Origin: Bacillota bacterium
Lineage (GTDB): Bacteria > Bacillota > Clostridia > Acetivibrionales > DSM-27016
Assembly: GCA_023390115.1 (NCBI GenBank)
Contig: JAEWDM010000019.1
Span: 62,001 to 126,000 of the forward strand
Direction: 5' to 3'
Length of the DNA: 64,000 nt
Part shown: in pieces, positions 53,576 to 62,729 of the stretch
Layout of the letters: every line of letters begins with the position of its first letter
Numbering within the stretch: position 1 is the first letter of the stretch
The notes under the pieces: generated by a model
Told to the model about the DNA's origin: nothing
Database searches by the model: none
Seen by the model: the letters and a program-made list of their open reading frames with translations, nothing else
Translations under genes and position numbers: made by a program

Positions 53576-55333
53576 CTATTGATCCGGCACCCGGACGGCC
53601 GGGATTGTAACCCTTACTCTTGTAAATATATTTTCTGCACTGTCAATTTCAATTCCATATTTTTCTCCGAAAAAGAGCTTTATCCTTTCATTTGTGTTGC
53701 TTACTCCAAAGCCCTCGGTTCTTATTTTCTCAAGACTTTCTCTCACACTTAAAAGCCTTTCGGGACTCATACCCTTGCCGTTATCCCATACCTCAAAAAT
53801 AACATTGTCTGCCTCAAGCCTTCCGTCTATACGTATTATTCCATTCTCAAGCATGTCCTTAATGCCATGATAGATGGCATTTTCAACTATGGGCTGCAGG
53901 GTAAGCTTAATGATATGCAAATCAAGTATTTCTTCGCTTACATTTATTTCATAATTTAAGTACTTGTCATACCGTATTTTCTGTATGGTAAGATAATTTT
54001 TAACCTGGCTGACCTCATCGGCAATCCTTATCACCTCAGCTCCTCTGCTAAGGCTCAATCTGTAATAGTTGGCAAGGGCAATGGATATTTCGCTTATAGC
54101 ATCCGCATCAATAGACTGTGCCATCCAATTTATGGTGTCAATTGTGTTGTATAGAAAATGCGGATTAATCTGGGCCTGCAAGGCCTTTAATTCCTGTATC
54201 CGCAGTCTTTTCTGCTTTTCGGTATTTTCCTCCAGGAGCATTTTTGTCTTTTCTATCATAGAATTAAAATTATGTCCCAGCCGGCCTATTTCATCCTTAT
54301 AGCTGTTCTCAAAGCGTATCTCCAAATCCCCCTCCTCTACCCTGCCCATCAATATGCTGAGCTTTGTTATGGGCTTGGTAAGAAGGTTTGTAAGAAGTAT
54401 CGAAAAGGCTACCACCAGCAAAAGGCAGATGCCCATTATTATAATTGTAATCTGTTTAATAGACCCGACCTTTGAAAACAGGACATCTAATGGTATTAGC
54501 GTGTCCAGCCTCCAATCGCAAAAATCGGAAATATAATATATATTCAAGTATTTTTTATCATTGTGGTTTATAGTCCCATACCCTGAGCTTTGGGAATAGG
54601 CTCCCCCCCCCTCAGGCACATATTCTTCTCCTGTGCTTGAGTATATAATGCCTCCGCTTTGCTCTGAAATAATAAACTGCTCACCGTCTTCAGAGTCAAT
54701 ATCCTGAATCTGCTTACGCAGACTGTCCTCATCTACGTTTATTACAATAGTTCCAATCTGATTCTGGCCTCCCATCTCATTTACAACCCTTATCATGGAA
54801 ACCTGCCCCACATCCTCAAACAGCTTTGTCCATATCCTTCTCCCCATCAGCCTTTGTGCCTCGGGATAGATACTGCTTGAGGAGATATTCTCTGATGCCT
54901 TGCTTCTCAAAGCTATGTCATTGCTTGTATTGGTCTCAAAAAGACACATGTTTCCATCCCTATCGTAAAGAATAATCGACTGCATATTAGTCTTGGAGGA
55001 TACGGTAGATGAAAGCGTGCTCTTTAGCTGGTTTCTGTACACATACCTTTTAGTCATATCCTGCTCTGTCAGAAAGCGTTGAAGGGTATAGCTCGATATA
55101 AGCATAAGCGAGGTATCATCAATATCCGATAAATACTTTTCCAGCCTGGAATTAACCGCCTCGGATTTCATTATAGCAGACTTTGTAACGCTTTCCTTAA
55201 GGTACTCCTGAGATACCTTATATGAAAATATGCCTATGAAGGCCACCGGTATGATAGAAACTAAAATTGTAAATATAAAAAATTTCCATCTAAGCTGCAT
55301 TCCAAAAAAAAACCTTTTTATATAATTAATCAT
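53576..55333 (-). CDS. YesM-type sensor histidine kinase
   Basis: 585 residues with a transmembrane helix at about 17-38, a dCache-like extracytoplasmic domain, a second helix near 285-310 and HAMP (RVEEGDLEIRFENSYKDEIG). The kinase region ALQAQINPHFLYNTIDTINW carries the His, and the HATPase has IVENAIYHGI and WDNGKGMSPERL. Its probable partner is the AraC-type regulator at 59.1 kb, separated from it by the three transporter genes, an uncommon split of a YesMN pair. It likely senses a ligand of the same sugar-binding system. Confidence 0.92.
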   Translation of the reverse strand: MINYIKRFFFGMQLRWKFFIFTILVSIIPVAFIGIFSYKVSQEYLKESVTKSAIMKSEAVNSRLEKYLSDIDDTSLMLISSYTLQRFLTEQDMTKRYVYRNQLKSTLSSTVSSKTNMQSIILYDRDGNMCLFETNTSNDIALRSKASENISSSSIYPEAQRLMGRRIWTKLFEDVGQVSMIRVVNEMGGQNQIGTIVINVDEDSLRKQIQDIDSEDGEQFIISEQSGGIIYSSTGEEYVPEGGGAYSQSSGYGTINHNDKKYLNIYYISDFCDWRLDTLIPLDVLFSKVGSIKQITIIIMGICLLLVVAFSILLTNLLTKPITKLSILMGRVEEGDLEIRFENSYKDEIGRLGHNFNSMIEKTKMLLEENTEKQKRLRIQELKALQAQINPHFLYNTIDTINWMAQSIDADAISEISIALANYYRLSLSRGAEVIRIADEVSQVKNYLTIQKIRYDKYLNYEINVSEEILDLHIIKLTLQPIVENAIYHGIKDMLENGIIRIDGRLEADNVIFEVWDNGKGMSPERLLSVRESLEKIRTEGFGVSNTNERIKLFFGEKYGIEIDSAENIFTRVRVTIPAVRVPDQ

Positions 55334-55434
55334 TATTTACCTTCTATGCACCTTATAATATGTATATCTACATATTATCACCCATATTGCTTACGTCAAG
55401 CACCCTTTTGTGCCTTTTTATTTGTAAATAAAGG

Positions 55435-56322
55435 CTATCCCTTAACCGCTCCCATTGTTATCCCCCTTGTGAAATACTTCTGGAAGCTCAGAAAGACAGC
55501 TATCATAGGTATTGATGCCAGTGTGCTTCCCGCCATCATAAGACCGTAGTTTGTGGCGTATTCCTCCTGCATTCCCGCTATACCCAGAGGAATCGTTTTC
55601 ATAGGAGTACTCTTTATCATAATAAGCTGCCAGAAATAATCATTCCAGCTCGACATAAATGTAAATATTGCAAGTGCTCCTATGCCCGGCTTTACCAATG
55701 GCAGCACAATCCTGCAAAAGGTCTGCAGCTCGGTGCACCCGTCTATCTTGGCGGCCTGCAGAAGCTCTGACGGAAGAGTCTGGGTAAACTGCTTCATAAG
55801 AAAAATTCCGAACGGCCATCCTACAGCCGGAAGTATAAGCCCTGCAAACGAATCAAACAGATCCATTCTTCTCATCATAACAAACAAGGGAACAAGTATA
55901 ACCTGCTTTGGCAGCGTCATAACAGCCACAAATATCCAGAATATTATATTCCTGCCCGGAAACTCCTTCTTTGATAATGAATAGCCTGCCATAGCGCTGG
56001 TTATACAGACCAAAAAGGTGGTAGCTCCGGAAATGAAAAGACTATTTAAAAACCATCTTCCCGAGGGAACCCTAGATAATAATTTTATGTTATCAAGCGT
56101 GGGGGCTTTAGGAAACCATTCCGGCGGTATGGATATGGCTACCATCTGGATTTTAAAGGCGCCCGTAACCATCCAGTAGAAAGGAAACAGAAACATAAGC
56201 GCAAACAAAAGCACCACACCCACCAATACACTGTCTATAAATATTTTTTTACTGCTTGCGGAAATATTATTCCCTTTCGGAATATTATTTCGTTTAGGAA
56301 TATTAATAGAATTGCCCTTCAC
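55435..56322 (-). CDS. ABC sugar permease, MalG type (CUT1)
   Basis: 295 residues with six membrane helices, EAA loop LLQAAKIDGCTELQTFCRIVLPLVKP and the C-terminal QKYFTRGITMGAVKG. The start is a GTG with GGGGGTG upstream. The N-terminal 25 residues contain a short NIPK/RxNN-like internal repetition (INIPKRNNIPKGNNI) not usual for the family, possibly a slippage product. It pairs with the MalF-type permease 21 bases upstream. Confidence 0.92.
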   Translation of the reverse strand: MKGNSINIPKRNNIPKGNNISASSKKIFIDSVLVGVVLLFALMFLFPFYWMVTGAFKIQMVAISIPPEWFPKAPTLDNIKLLSRVPSGRWFLNSLFISGATTFLVCITSAMAGYSLSKKEFPGRNIIFWIFVAVMTLPKQVILVPLFVMMRRMDLFDSFAGLILPAVGWPFGIFLMKQFTQTLPSELLQAAKIDGCTELQTFCRIVLPLVKPGIGALAIFTFMSSWNDYFWQLIMIKSTPMKTIPLGIAGMQEEYATNYGLMMAGSTLASIPMIAVFLSFQKYFTRGITMGAVKG

Positions 56323-56343
56323 CTTAATTTACACCCCCTGTAA

Positions 56344-57231
56344 CTAATATTCAACGTCATTCGAAAGAAATTTATACTGCACAACAGATATAATTACTAC
56401 AATGACAGACAATATCATCCCCATTGCGGATGCAAGTCCGTATTCATCATTCCAGAACGCACTCTGGTAAAGCTGGTACACAATTGTCGACGTCCTGTAG
56501 GACGGACCCCCGCTGGTCAGAAGCTGCACAATGGCAAAGGTCTGAAATGAGTTTATGGTAGTAATCACAATTATATACAGCGATGTGGGCTTTATCAGCG
56601 GCCAGACAATTCTGGTTATCCTGACCCACGCAGAAGCACCGTCAATATCGGCTGCTTCAATATAAGTAGATGGTATATTGCCCAGCGCGGCAATATAAAG
56701 TATAATAGGCTGTCCTACGGATAGTGTGAAAAGCACTACAGACAGAGCTAATAAGGCAAAATTTTTATCCCCCAGCCAATTCACCGGCTCTATTCCGAAT
56801 ATGCCCACAATATAGTTTAAAATTCCGAACATGGGGTTATATATCCATTTCCATACAATACTTATAGTAACTATGCTTGAAACGGCAGGTAAATAAAACG
56901 CAGCTCTTGTAAAGGATCTTATAAATTCATTTTTATTAAACACAATGAGTGAAATTACAAGAGAAATTACAAGCGTCGCAGGAACGTTAATAAGCACCAT
57001 AAGCACCGTATTTAAAAGGGATCTCCTGAATACATCATCCTTAATTAAGGTTATATAATTAGATATCCCTGTAAACGTTTTTGTGACACCGTTATATTTA
57101 TACATACTTAAAATTACCGCATCAAAAATAGGATATAAAACAAACATCAGGAAGAACAGCATTGCAGGCAGTAAAAAAAGATATCCCGGTAAAACCTTTT
57201 TAAATTTAAGTATTCTATTTTGGCTTTGCAT
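56344..57231 (-). CDS. ABC sugar permease, MalF type (CUT1)
   Basis: 295 residues with six membrane helices and the EAA loop YIEAADIDGASAWVRITRIVWPLIKP. AAGGGAGAAGG precedes the ATG. It is the partner of the MalG-type permease and of the binding protein encoded upstream; no ATPase is encoded in the locus, so a shared MsmX-type ATPase is needed. A stem-loop separates it from the binding-protein gene. Confidence 0.92.
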   Translation of the reverse strand: MQSQNRILKFKKVLPGYLFLLPAMLFFLMFVLYPIFDAVILSMYKYNGVTKTFTGISNYITLIKDDVFRRSLLNTVLMVLINVPATLVISLVISLIVFNKNEFIRSFTRAAFYLPAVSSIVTISIVWKWIYNPMFGILNYIVGIFGIEPVNWLGDKNFALLALSVVLFTLSVGQPIILYIAALGNIPSTYIEAADIDGASAWVRITRIVWPLIKPTSLYIIVITTINSFQTFAIVQLLTSGGPSYRTSTIVYQLYQSAFWNDEYGLASAMGMILSVIVVIISVVQYKFLSNDVEY

Positions 57232-57282
57232 TAACCTTCTCCCTTCTTTATTTTAAAACAAAGTCTTTATGATATTGATTGT

Positions 57283-57321
57283 GCATGTGCCCGTGAGAGG
57301 ATTCCTTCCACGGGCACATGC
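57283..57321 (-). terminator. Stem-loop between binding-protein and permease genes
   Basis: A perfect 13-base inverted repeat, GCATGTGCCCGTG (57283-57295) and CACGGGCACATGC (57309-57321), without a T-run. Such stems after binding-protein genes protect that mRNA segment and reduce permease expression. Confidence 0.6.
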
Positions 57322-57336
57322 GGTAAAAATCAATAC

Positions 57337-58707
57337 CTACTTCTCTGCAATAGCGGCTGTTGCCTTGGCTGCAAAATCATCCAATGCCTCCTTGGCTGTC
57401 TTGTCACCCGTCAATGCTGCCTGAAGCGCCGGGAACCAGAAGGATCTTACCTTTGCGTAATTGTTTATGGTATATCCCGTATCGGCAACCTTACTGTTCA
57501 ATGTACCAAGGAATTTCAATTCGGGATCATCGTATAAGTCTCCCATTGATTCCCTTACAGGATAGGCACCTATTGTTTTTACAATATCCTTGTTATTGCA
57601 CAGGTAGTCAATAAACTTTTTGGATGCGGCAGCCCTGCCGTCATCCTTGTTGTCAAACACACAATACCCGAAAACCTGCGCCTCAACCTTTTGCGAAACT
57701 CCATCGGCAGTGGGCTGAGGTAAATATGCCAGCTCAAAGTCTGCCGGAGCCTTGCCCTCGTCAATCATTGTCTGAAGTATATTCTTGTTTGCGGCGCCAT
57801 ACAGCAGGCAGAAGGCAGCCTTACCCTGCTGGAACAAATCCTGTGCGTCAGGAGCAGTTGCAGACTCTGCGCCTGGAGCAAACAAGCCCTTCTTATAAGA
57901 ATCTACCATCCACTGTACACCCTTTACTCCTGTATCACTGTTTATTACAACCTTTGTATGATCCTCACTTATAAAGTCAGCCCCAAAATTCTGCACAAGC
58001 ATTCTTATAGAAGCGTCTCCCTGCTCGTTTCCAGCAAACAATACGACAGGCTGTATTCCTTTGAGCTTTTTAACAGCCTCGAGAGCCTTCTCAAAGTCAC
58101 TTATGCTCCATGCCCTGTCAGGCTTGTCCAAAGGAAGCAGGTCAAGTGCCCCGGCATCCTTGAAAATTTTCTTATTCACAGCTATTGCTATTGGTGACAC
58201 TGCCGTAGGATACATGTACATTTTTCCATTATCAATACAGTGGGAAAGTATATTTTCAGAAATATCCTTCCTGTCCTCTTCTGTCAGCATATCGGACAAA
58301 TCATTCAGAACACCCTTTTGTCCATAGCCTATTATTCTTCCCGGAAAATCGAAAACGCTGTCAGGCATTGCATTTGAAGATATAGCTATATTTACTTTTT
58401 CGGGTCCTCCGTTCCATGGTATCGATTCTACCTCTACGGTAACGTCCTCATTTGATTTCATAAAATCCGCGGCAAGCTCTTTTTCATAAACCCCATTCTC
58501 CTTGCCTGACACATTGTATCTGGGATAAAACCAGAAGGTTATTTTAGTCTTTTCCTTAAGGCCGGCCTCCTGCTGTGTAGATGCAGCCTGAGCATCTCCG
58601 CCTGAGCTCTGATCGCTGCTTGAAGCCCCTCCGCATCCGGTAAGCACGGATGCTGCCATTACGGCCGAAAGAGTTAGGGCTGATATAGTTTTAAAAACCG
58701 CTTTCAT
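57337..58707 (-). CDS. Extracellular sugar-binding lipoprotein (CUT1)
   Basis: 456 residues. The signal peptide has the lipobox SVLTGC near residue 25, followed by a Ser/Gln-rich linker and a family 1 solute-binding domain (TKITFWFYPRYNVSGKENGV, MPDSVFDFPGRIIGYGQKGV, QDLFQQGKAAFCLLYGAANK). AGGAGG precedes the ATG. It is only distantly related to the binding protein at 15 kb. Its operon (permeases, kinase, YhcH, ceramidase-fold protein) runs downstream. Confidence 0.93.
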   Translation of the reverse strand: MKAVFKTISALTLSAVMAASVLTGCGGASSSDQSSGGDAQAASTQQEAGLKEKTKITFWFYPRYNVSGKENGVYEKELAADFMKSNEDVTVEVESIPWNGGPEKVNIAISSNAMPDSVFDFPGRIIGYGQKGVLNDLSDMLTEEDRKDISENILSHCIDNGKMYMYPTAVSPIAIAVNKKIFKDAGALDLLPLDKPDRAWSISDFEKALEAVKKLKGIQPVVLFAGNEQGDASIRMLVQNFGADFISEDHTKVVINSDTGVKGVQWMVDSYKKGLFAPGAESATAPDAQDLFQQGKAAFCLLYGAANKNILQTMIDEGKAPADFELAYLPQPTADGVSQKVEAQVFGYCVFDNKDDGRAAASKKFIDYLCNNKDIVKTIGAYPVRESMGDLYDDPELKFLGTLNSKVADTGYTINNYAKVRSFWFPALQAALTGDKTAKEALDDFAAKATAAIAEK

Positions 58708-58980
58708 AACAAAATCCTCCTCATAGATAAATATTTTATATTTTTTTGAATCCTTGCATAGCCAGGCCGCATTTTTTTGTCTTGGACCTGTTTTGACAGT
58801 GCTTAAGCCATTTTTAAGTAGTTTTGTATAATTCTAATTTAAAATACCCGGATATTAAATTTGAACCAATTTTACAGGTCCCCGGTAAAAATTATTTTAC
58901 CGCTATTTTTTTACAGGCCAAAAATGTACTTTCTGCATCGAAACTAAATGTGTATTCATCATTGAAGACTTAAGATAATT

Positions 58981-58998
58981 TGAAATGATAGCGTTTCA
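58981..58998. promoter_or_regulatory. Operator-like inverted repeat upstream of the binding protein
   Basis: TGAAATGATAGCGTTTCA: TGAAA..TTTCA arms with an inner near-palindrome ATGATAGCGTTTCAT. It resembles LacI/CcpA-type sites but does not fit the cre consensus spacing. The gap 58708-59143 also has an 8-base hairpin (58883-58890 with 58895-58902) and no gene. Confidence 0.3.
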
Positions 58999-59070
58999 TT
59001 CATGGAAACCGCCCAGACTATTGTTTTAACAATTTAATATTGTTTTACAATATACATCACTGTATTTAGA

Positions 59071-59079
59071 ATTATAGCA
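59071..59079 (-). promoter_or_regulatory. Possible extended -10 promoter of the second CUT1 operon
   Basis: Minus strand TGCTATAAT, just downstream of the response-regulator gene and about 365 bases before the binding-protein start. No good -35 is seen, which would fit activation by the AraC-type regulator. Confidence 0.4.
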
Positions 59080-59143
59080 CATAGTAAAATCTCACTGTTT
59101 TAAAATAATAATGTACCGGTAAAAATTTTAAGATAACTTTATT

Positions 59144-60748
59144 TTATCTAAGATTTCTGTATTCCGACGGAGTTATGCCTACAATATTTTTAAAGCATGT
59201 TGTAAAATAGTGAGCATCATTAAAGCCGACCTCATATGCAATGTCGTACACCTTAAACTGATCAGCCTTTAAAATAAGCCCCTCAGCTATTTTTACCCTA
59301 TATCTGCATATATAAGAGGTAAGGCTTTCACCCTTTTCCTTTTTAAACAGATGGCTGACATAATTGGGATGCATACCCGCATAGTCTGCTATTTTTTCAA
59401 GGTTTAAGCCCTCATCGGAATAATTATCCTCAATGAACGCTATTATTTTCCTTACTGTAGACGTATGCTTTAAGTATCTTTTGTTTAAAATATATTCACA
59501 TAATTTCTCTGCAAAGCCTCTGAGAAACTTCTGATATTGATCTATGTGATAAAAATTCTCAACCTGTCCCAGAACATTAGTGCTGCTGTATAAATCAGAT
59601 ATATCCCCTCCGAATTCATATACAAGCTGAACCATATAATATACAAGCTGCTTTAAGTGGGCTTTTATTAAAGTCCCGGGATACCTGTCCTTTTGAGCCT
59701 TCAAAAAAAGAACAATGCCGTCCACCGTATCTGCAGCCTTTACCGTCGCTCCTGTCTTTAAGTATCCTAAGAGCTTTTTTTCCTCCTCATATGGATATCT
59801 GCTGAGGCTGCTGTTATACAGCATAACATCCTCCACAAAATAAACCCTGCTCTCCTCCCCTGTAAACCTGTCCTCAAGTGCCGCCATAGCACCGCTGTAA
59901 GAGTCCTTTATGTTTTTTATGCCCTTGCTTACATTCCCTATTCCTATATCAAGGCTTACAGGGATTTTATCCGAGGCCTCGGCAATAATGCTGTCAACCA
60001 CCGAAAAGCAGGTTCTTTTCAATTCGTCTCCATATTCCCCGGACATTAAAAGCAATATTCTGTCCGACATGGAGCTGTCAATTAATGCAATGTCGGCATA
60101 GACAATTTCCTTTATCATCTGGCACAGCTCTACCTTGTTAATCAACTGCTCCTCAAGGCTGAGCTCTTCCTCTCCCCTGCTCTCAATCAGTATAACCGCC
60201 ACAATGTAATACTCACTTGAAAGGTTTAGCCCGAAATACTCAGAAAGATTTATAAATTCATGCTCATCGGCAATATCTCCGGTAATAAGTGTATTTATAA
60301 ATCCCGTTCTAAAGAAAGGAAGCATATCGCGCAGCTTTTTCTTCATCTCCTCATATTTTTTTCTTTTCTCATAGCTGGCACTGATATTTGCGGATACCTT
60401 TAAAAGAATTTCTTCAATACTGCTCGTGGAGCAAGGCTTCAGAAGGTAATTATCTACTCCGTATTTTATAGCCTGCCGGGCATAGTCAAAGTTGTCATGT
60501 CCGCTTAAAATTATCACCCTTGCCTGAATATTCTCATGCCTCAGCCTCTTCAAAAGCTCTATGCCATTGAGCTTCGGTATGTTTATATCAAGAATAATAA
60601 TTTCAGGGTCCTCCTTCACGACTATATCATATGCCTCTTCCCCATTATCCGCCTCAAGCACCCGATATATTCCGAACTTCTCCCAGTGGACCTTCTTCAC
60701 TATACCCGAGCGTATTATTGCTTCATCTTCAACTATCAGTACCTTCAC
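59144..60748 (-). CDS. YesN-type AraC-family response regulator
   Basis: 534 residues. The receiver domain has VLIVEDEAIIRSGIV, phospho-Asp in IIILDINIPKLNG near 51 and Lys in NYLLKPCSTSS. A long middle region precedes the C-terminal AraC helix-turn-helix (LNLEKIADYAGMHPNYVSHL, ending CFKNIVGITPSEYRNLR). I use the GTG at 60748, eight bases after GGAG; the frame opens three codons earlier. It lies between the enzyme genes and the transporter genes and probably activates both sets, partnered with the kinase at 53.6 kb. Confidence 0.93.
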   Translation of the reverse strand: MKVLIVEDEAIIRSGIVKKVHWEKFGIYRVLEADNGEEAYDIVVKEDPEIIILDINIPKLNGIELLKRLRHENIQARVIILSGHDNFDYARQAIKYGVDNYLLKPCSTSSIEEILLKVSANISASYEKRKKYEEMKKKLRDMLPFFRTGFINTLITGDIADEHEFINLSEYFGLNLSSEYYIVAVILIESRGEEELSLEEQLINKVELCQMIKEIVYADIALIDSSMSDRILLLMSGEYGDELKRTCFSVVDSIIAEASDKIPVSLDIGIGNVSKGIKNIKDSYSGAMAALEDRFTGEESRVYFVEDVMLYNSSLSRYPYEEEKKLLGYLKTGATVKAADTVDGIVLFLKAQKDRYPGTLIKAHLKQLVYYMVQLVYEFGGDISDLYSSTNVLGQVENFYHIDQYQKFLRGFAEKLCEYILNKRYLKHTSTVRKIIAFIEDNYSDEGLNLEKIADYAGMHPNYVSHLFKKEKGESLTSYICRYRVKIAEGLILKADQFKVYDIAYEVGFNDAHYFTTCFKNIVGITPSEYRNLR

Positions 60749-60848
60749 AAGTATCACTCCAATAAATCCATATATAAATACATTTTCCGCTAACTATAAT
60801 ATTACTCTAATTATTCAATATAATAAACCATAAACAATTATTGTCAAC

Positions 60849-61316
60849 TCATGGGCCTGCCTGCTTATCATATTCGTATGCACTCCATTTGCACCTGCCC
60901 TGACATACGCCATCAGAATCATGCTCTATGCTCCAGAGCATTTTTATGCCGTATTTCTCCGCAATAGGCGCATACAAAGCCATGCAGTGATCGCAGTAGC
61001 CCGGTTCTCCCTTGCATATTTCCCTGTTTCTTTCCACAAGCTCTCCCACCGAAGGACATTTATACATTACGCCGGTAAAAAGGCCATTTTCCAGCTTAAT
61101 CTGGTACTGGGCCTGCTCTCTTCCCAGCGTACCGTCGTCTCCGTCCCAGTATTCCACCATGCCGTCAAGCCCCTTTTCCTTCACAAGCCCGTCAAGATGG
61201 GTGCACCATTCATCAGAAATTGTACTCCATAGATCCCTTAAGGCCTCTGCGCCGTATTTATTCTTTATATACTTAAAGCTCTCATTGTATATTACAATAA
61301 AATCATGAACCGTCAC
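60849..61316 (-). CDS. Cys-rich hypothetical protein, paralogue 1
   Basis: A 155-residue soluble protein that I cannot name with certainty. It has a helical N-terminus (TVHDFIVIYNESFKYIKNKY), then a Cys-containing second half with YKCPSVGELVERN, YCDHCMALYAPIAEKYGIKM and a C-terminal GVCQGRCKWSAYEY. The next gene upstream has the same layout (KCP, YCGHHDII, GKGQCRWMF). The pattern recalls L-2-amino-thiazoline-4-carboxylate hydrolase-like proteins, from memory and unproven. The GTG at 61316 follows GAGGAGGG by nine bases. It is co-transcribed with a DapA-family lyase and an SDR, so an enzyme in the same pathway is likely. Confidence 0.75.
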   Translation of the reverse strand: MTVHDFIVIYNESFKYIKNKYGAEALRDLWSTISDEWCTHLDGLVKEKGLDGMVEYWDGDDGTLGREQAQYQIKLENGLFTGVMYKCPSVGELVERNREICKGEPGYCDHCMALYAPIAEKYGIKMLWSIEHDSDGVCQGRCKWSAYEYDKQAGP

Positions 61317-61372
61317 CTTAAAAATCCCTCCTCGTAAAATCAATAAGTACTTTCCTAACTGTCATAGTACTA

Positions 61373-61807
61373 TCAATGCGCCTGTTTTTGGAACATCCAC
61401 CGGCATTGCCCTTTTCCGCTGCACTCCAGCATGCGGAATGTAAACCCGGCTCTTTGCGCAATAACTGAATTTATTATATCGTGATGCCCGCAGTAATCCT
61501 CTATCGGCTTGAAGCAAGGGTTGTCCGAGGATTTCATAAAATCATGGTCAGGACATTTCTTAATTTCACATAAAAGAATATTCTCCGAAAAGCTCGATAC
61601 ATATTCTCCTCCGTCTATTTCAAACGTCTCTCTGAAATAGTTATCTATTTCGTCAAGACCGCCCTTTTTAAACCTTTCAACTGTTTCCTGAAAGCAGTTC
61701 TCCGCTAAAAACTTCCAATATTCCGTCAGGGCTTCCTTATCATAGTTTTTTTCAAACCAGCGGAATATTACATTGTATGCTCCAAACCACTCTTTAATAG
61801 GTGCCAT
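61373..61807 (-). CDS. Cys-rich hypothetical protein, paralogue 2
   Basis: A 144-residue paralogue of the preceding entry: helical N-terminal half (VIFRWFEKNYDKEALTEYWK), then KKCPDHDFM, YCGHHDIINSVIAQRAGFTFR and CSGKGQCRWMF. The two share the order K-C-P, Y-C-x-H, a hydrophobic helix and a final C-x-W motif. One difference is a His in place of the second Cys of YCDHC. The AAAGGGGGG ribosome site is strong. The tandem arrangement suggests a two-subunit enzyme or an old duplication with separate roles. Confidence 0.75.
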   Translation of the reverse strand: MAPIKEWFGAYNVIFRWFEKNYDKEALTEYWKFLAENCFQETVERFKKGGLDEIDNYFRETFEIDGGEYVSSFSENILLCEIKKCPDHDFMKSSDNPCFKPIEDYCGHHDIINSVIAQRAGFTFRMLECSGKGQCRWMFQKQAH

Positions 61808-61827
61808 ATAAAATCCCCCCTTTTATT

Positions 61828-62694
61828 CTATAATTTTTTCATGCACTCCCGCACTTTTTCAAAATTCTCCTCGTCATACCTGTACATATAATCCGGAGAG
61901 AAAATCCCTTCATACCCCAAAATATTCATAGCATATGTAAAGCCTGAAAATATTCCCACCCCGGCCATACAATTTCTCAAAGCAAGTATGCTGTCCAAGT
62001 GCCTCCCCGCCTGCTCCGCATCACCATTTTCCAGGCACCGGTACATCCTGCCTGTAACAAAGGGAGTGCAGCTGAACATCCCGTCAAGGTTCATTTTTAT
62101 TCCATATGCATAGGCGGCATCAAATACATCCAGGCCGCTGAATATTACGCTGAAATCCTCTCTTTTTTCTTCACATCTCATAAGCTCCCTTGCCAGAACT
62201 ATATCTCCCGTCTTTATACCCTTTATATTATCAAGCTTCATTAAATACCTTGCCGTATCCGCAGAGATCTTTGTTTTTGTAACCACCGGCAAATCATAAA
62301 GGTACAATGGGTATGGTGAAGAGAGGGCTATTTTTTTGAAAAACTCCTTAAGCTCCTCCTGTCCGGTTGAATAGTAAAAAGGCGTAGTGGCCACTACCCC
62401 GTCGATTTTAAGCCCTTTAAGCAAATCTATTCTGTCGTTAACCCTTGAAATGGAATTGTCCATAACCCCCGCCAGCACAGGACATCTTCCTGCGGCGGCT
62501 TCTGCCGCCGAGGCCGCAATCTTTCTGTACTCAGATTGCCTGATATACGGCTCAATTCCCATGGAGCCCATTACCAGCAGCCCCGCAGCTCCCTGCGAAA
62601 TCTGATCCTCAATATGCCTTTCAAAGCTTCCGGAAATAAAATTGCCCATTTCGTCAACCGGTGTCCCCAATGCGGGGTAAAATCCTGCTTTCAT
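61828..62694 (-). CDS. DapA/NanA-family lyase
   Basis: A 288-residue TIM-barrel aldolase family protein. The catalytic Tyr lies in YLYDLPVV (near 133) and the Schiff-base Lys in IKGIKTGDIV (near 160). The usual GTTGE substrate-binding motif reads GSMGIEP, so it is probably not a dihydrodipicolinate synthase; a 2-keto acid sugar such as N-acetylneuraminate or a ketodeoxy sugar acid is more likely the substrate. It sits between the SDR gene and the Cys-rich pair, all with short gaps. AAGGGGAC precedes the ATG. Confidence 0.88.
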   Translation of the reverse strand: MKAGFYPALGTPVDEMGNFISGSFERHIEDQISQGAAGLLVMGSMGIEPYIRQSEYRKIAASAAEAAAGRCPVLAGVMDNSISRVNDRIDLLKGLKIDGVVATTPFYYSTGQEELKEFFKKIALSSPYPLYLYDLPVVTKTKISADTARYLMKLDNIKGIKTGDIVLARELMRCEEKREDFSVIFSGLDVFDAAYAYGIKMNLDGMFSCTPFVTGRMYRCLENGDAEQAGRHLDSILALRNCMAGVGIFSGFTYAMNILGYEGIFSPDYMYRYDEENFEKVRECMKKL

Positions 62695-62729
62695 TATATC
62701 GTCCCCTTAAAATAAATATTATTTACCGG

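Noticed and set aside
58981..58998. CcpA cre site
   Set aside because: The repeat is one base short of the cre consensus and mismatched; listed only as an operator-like repeat.
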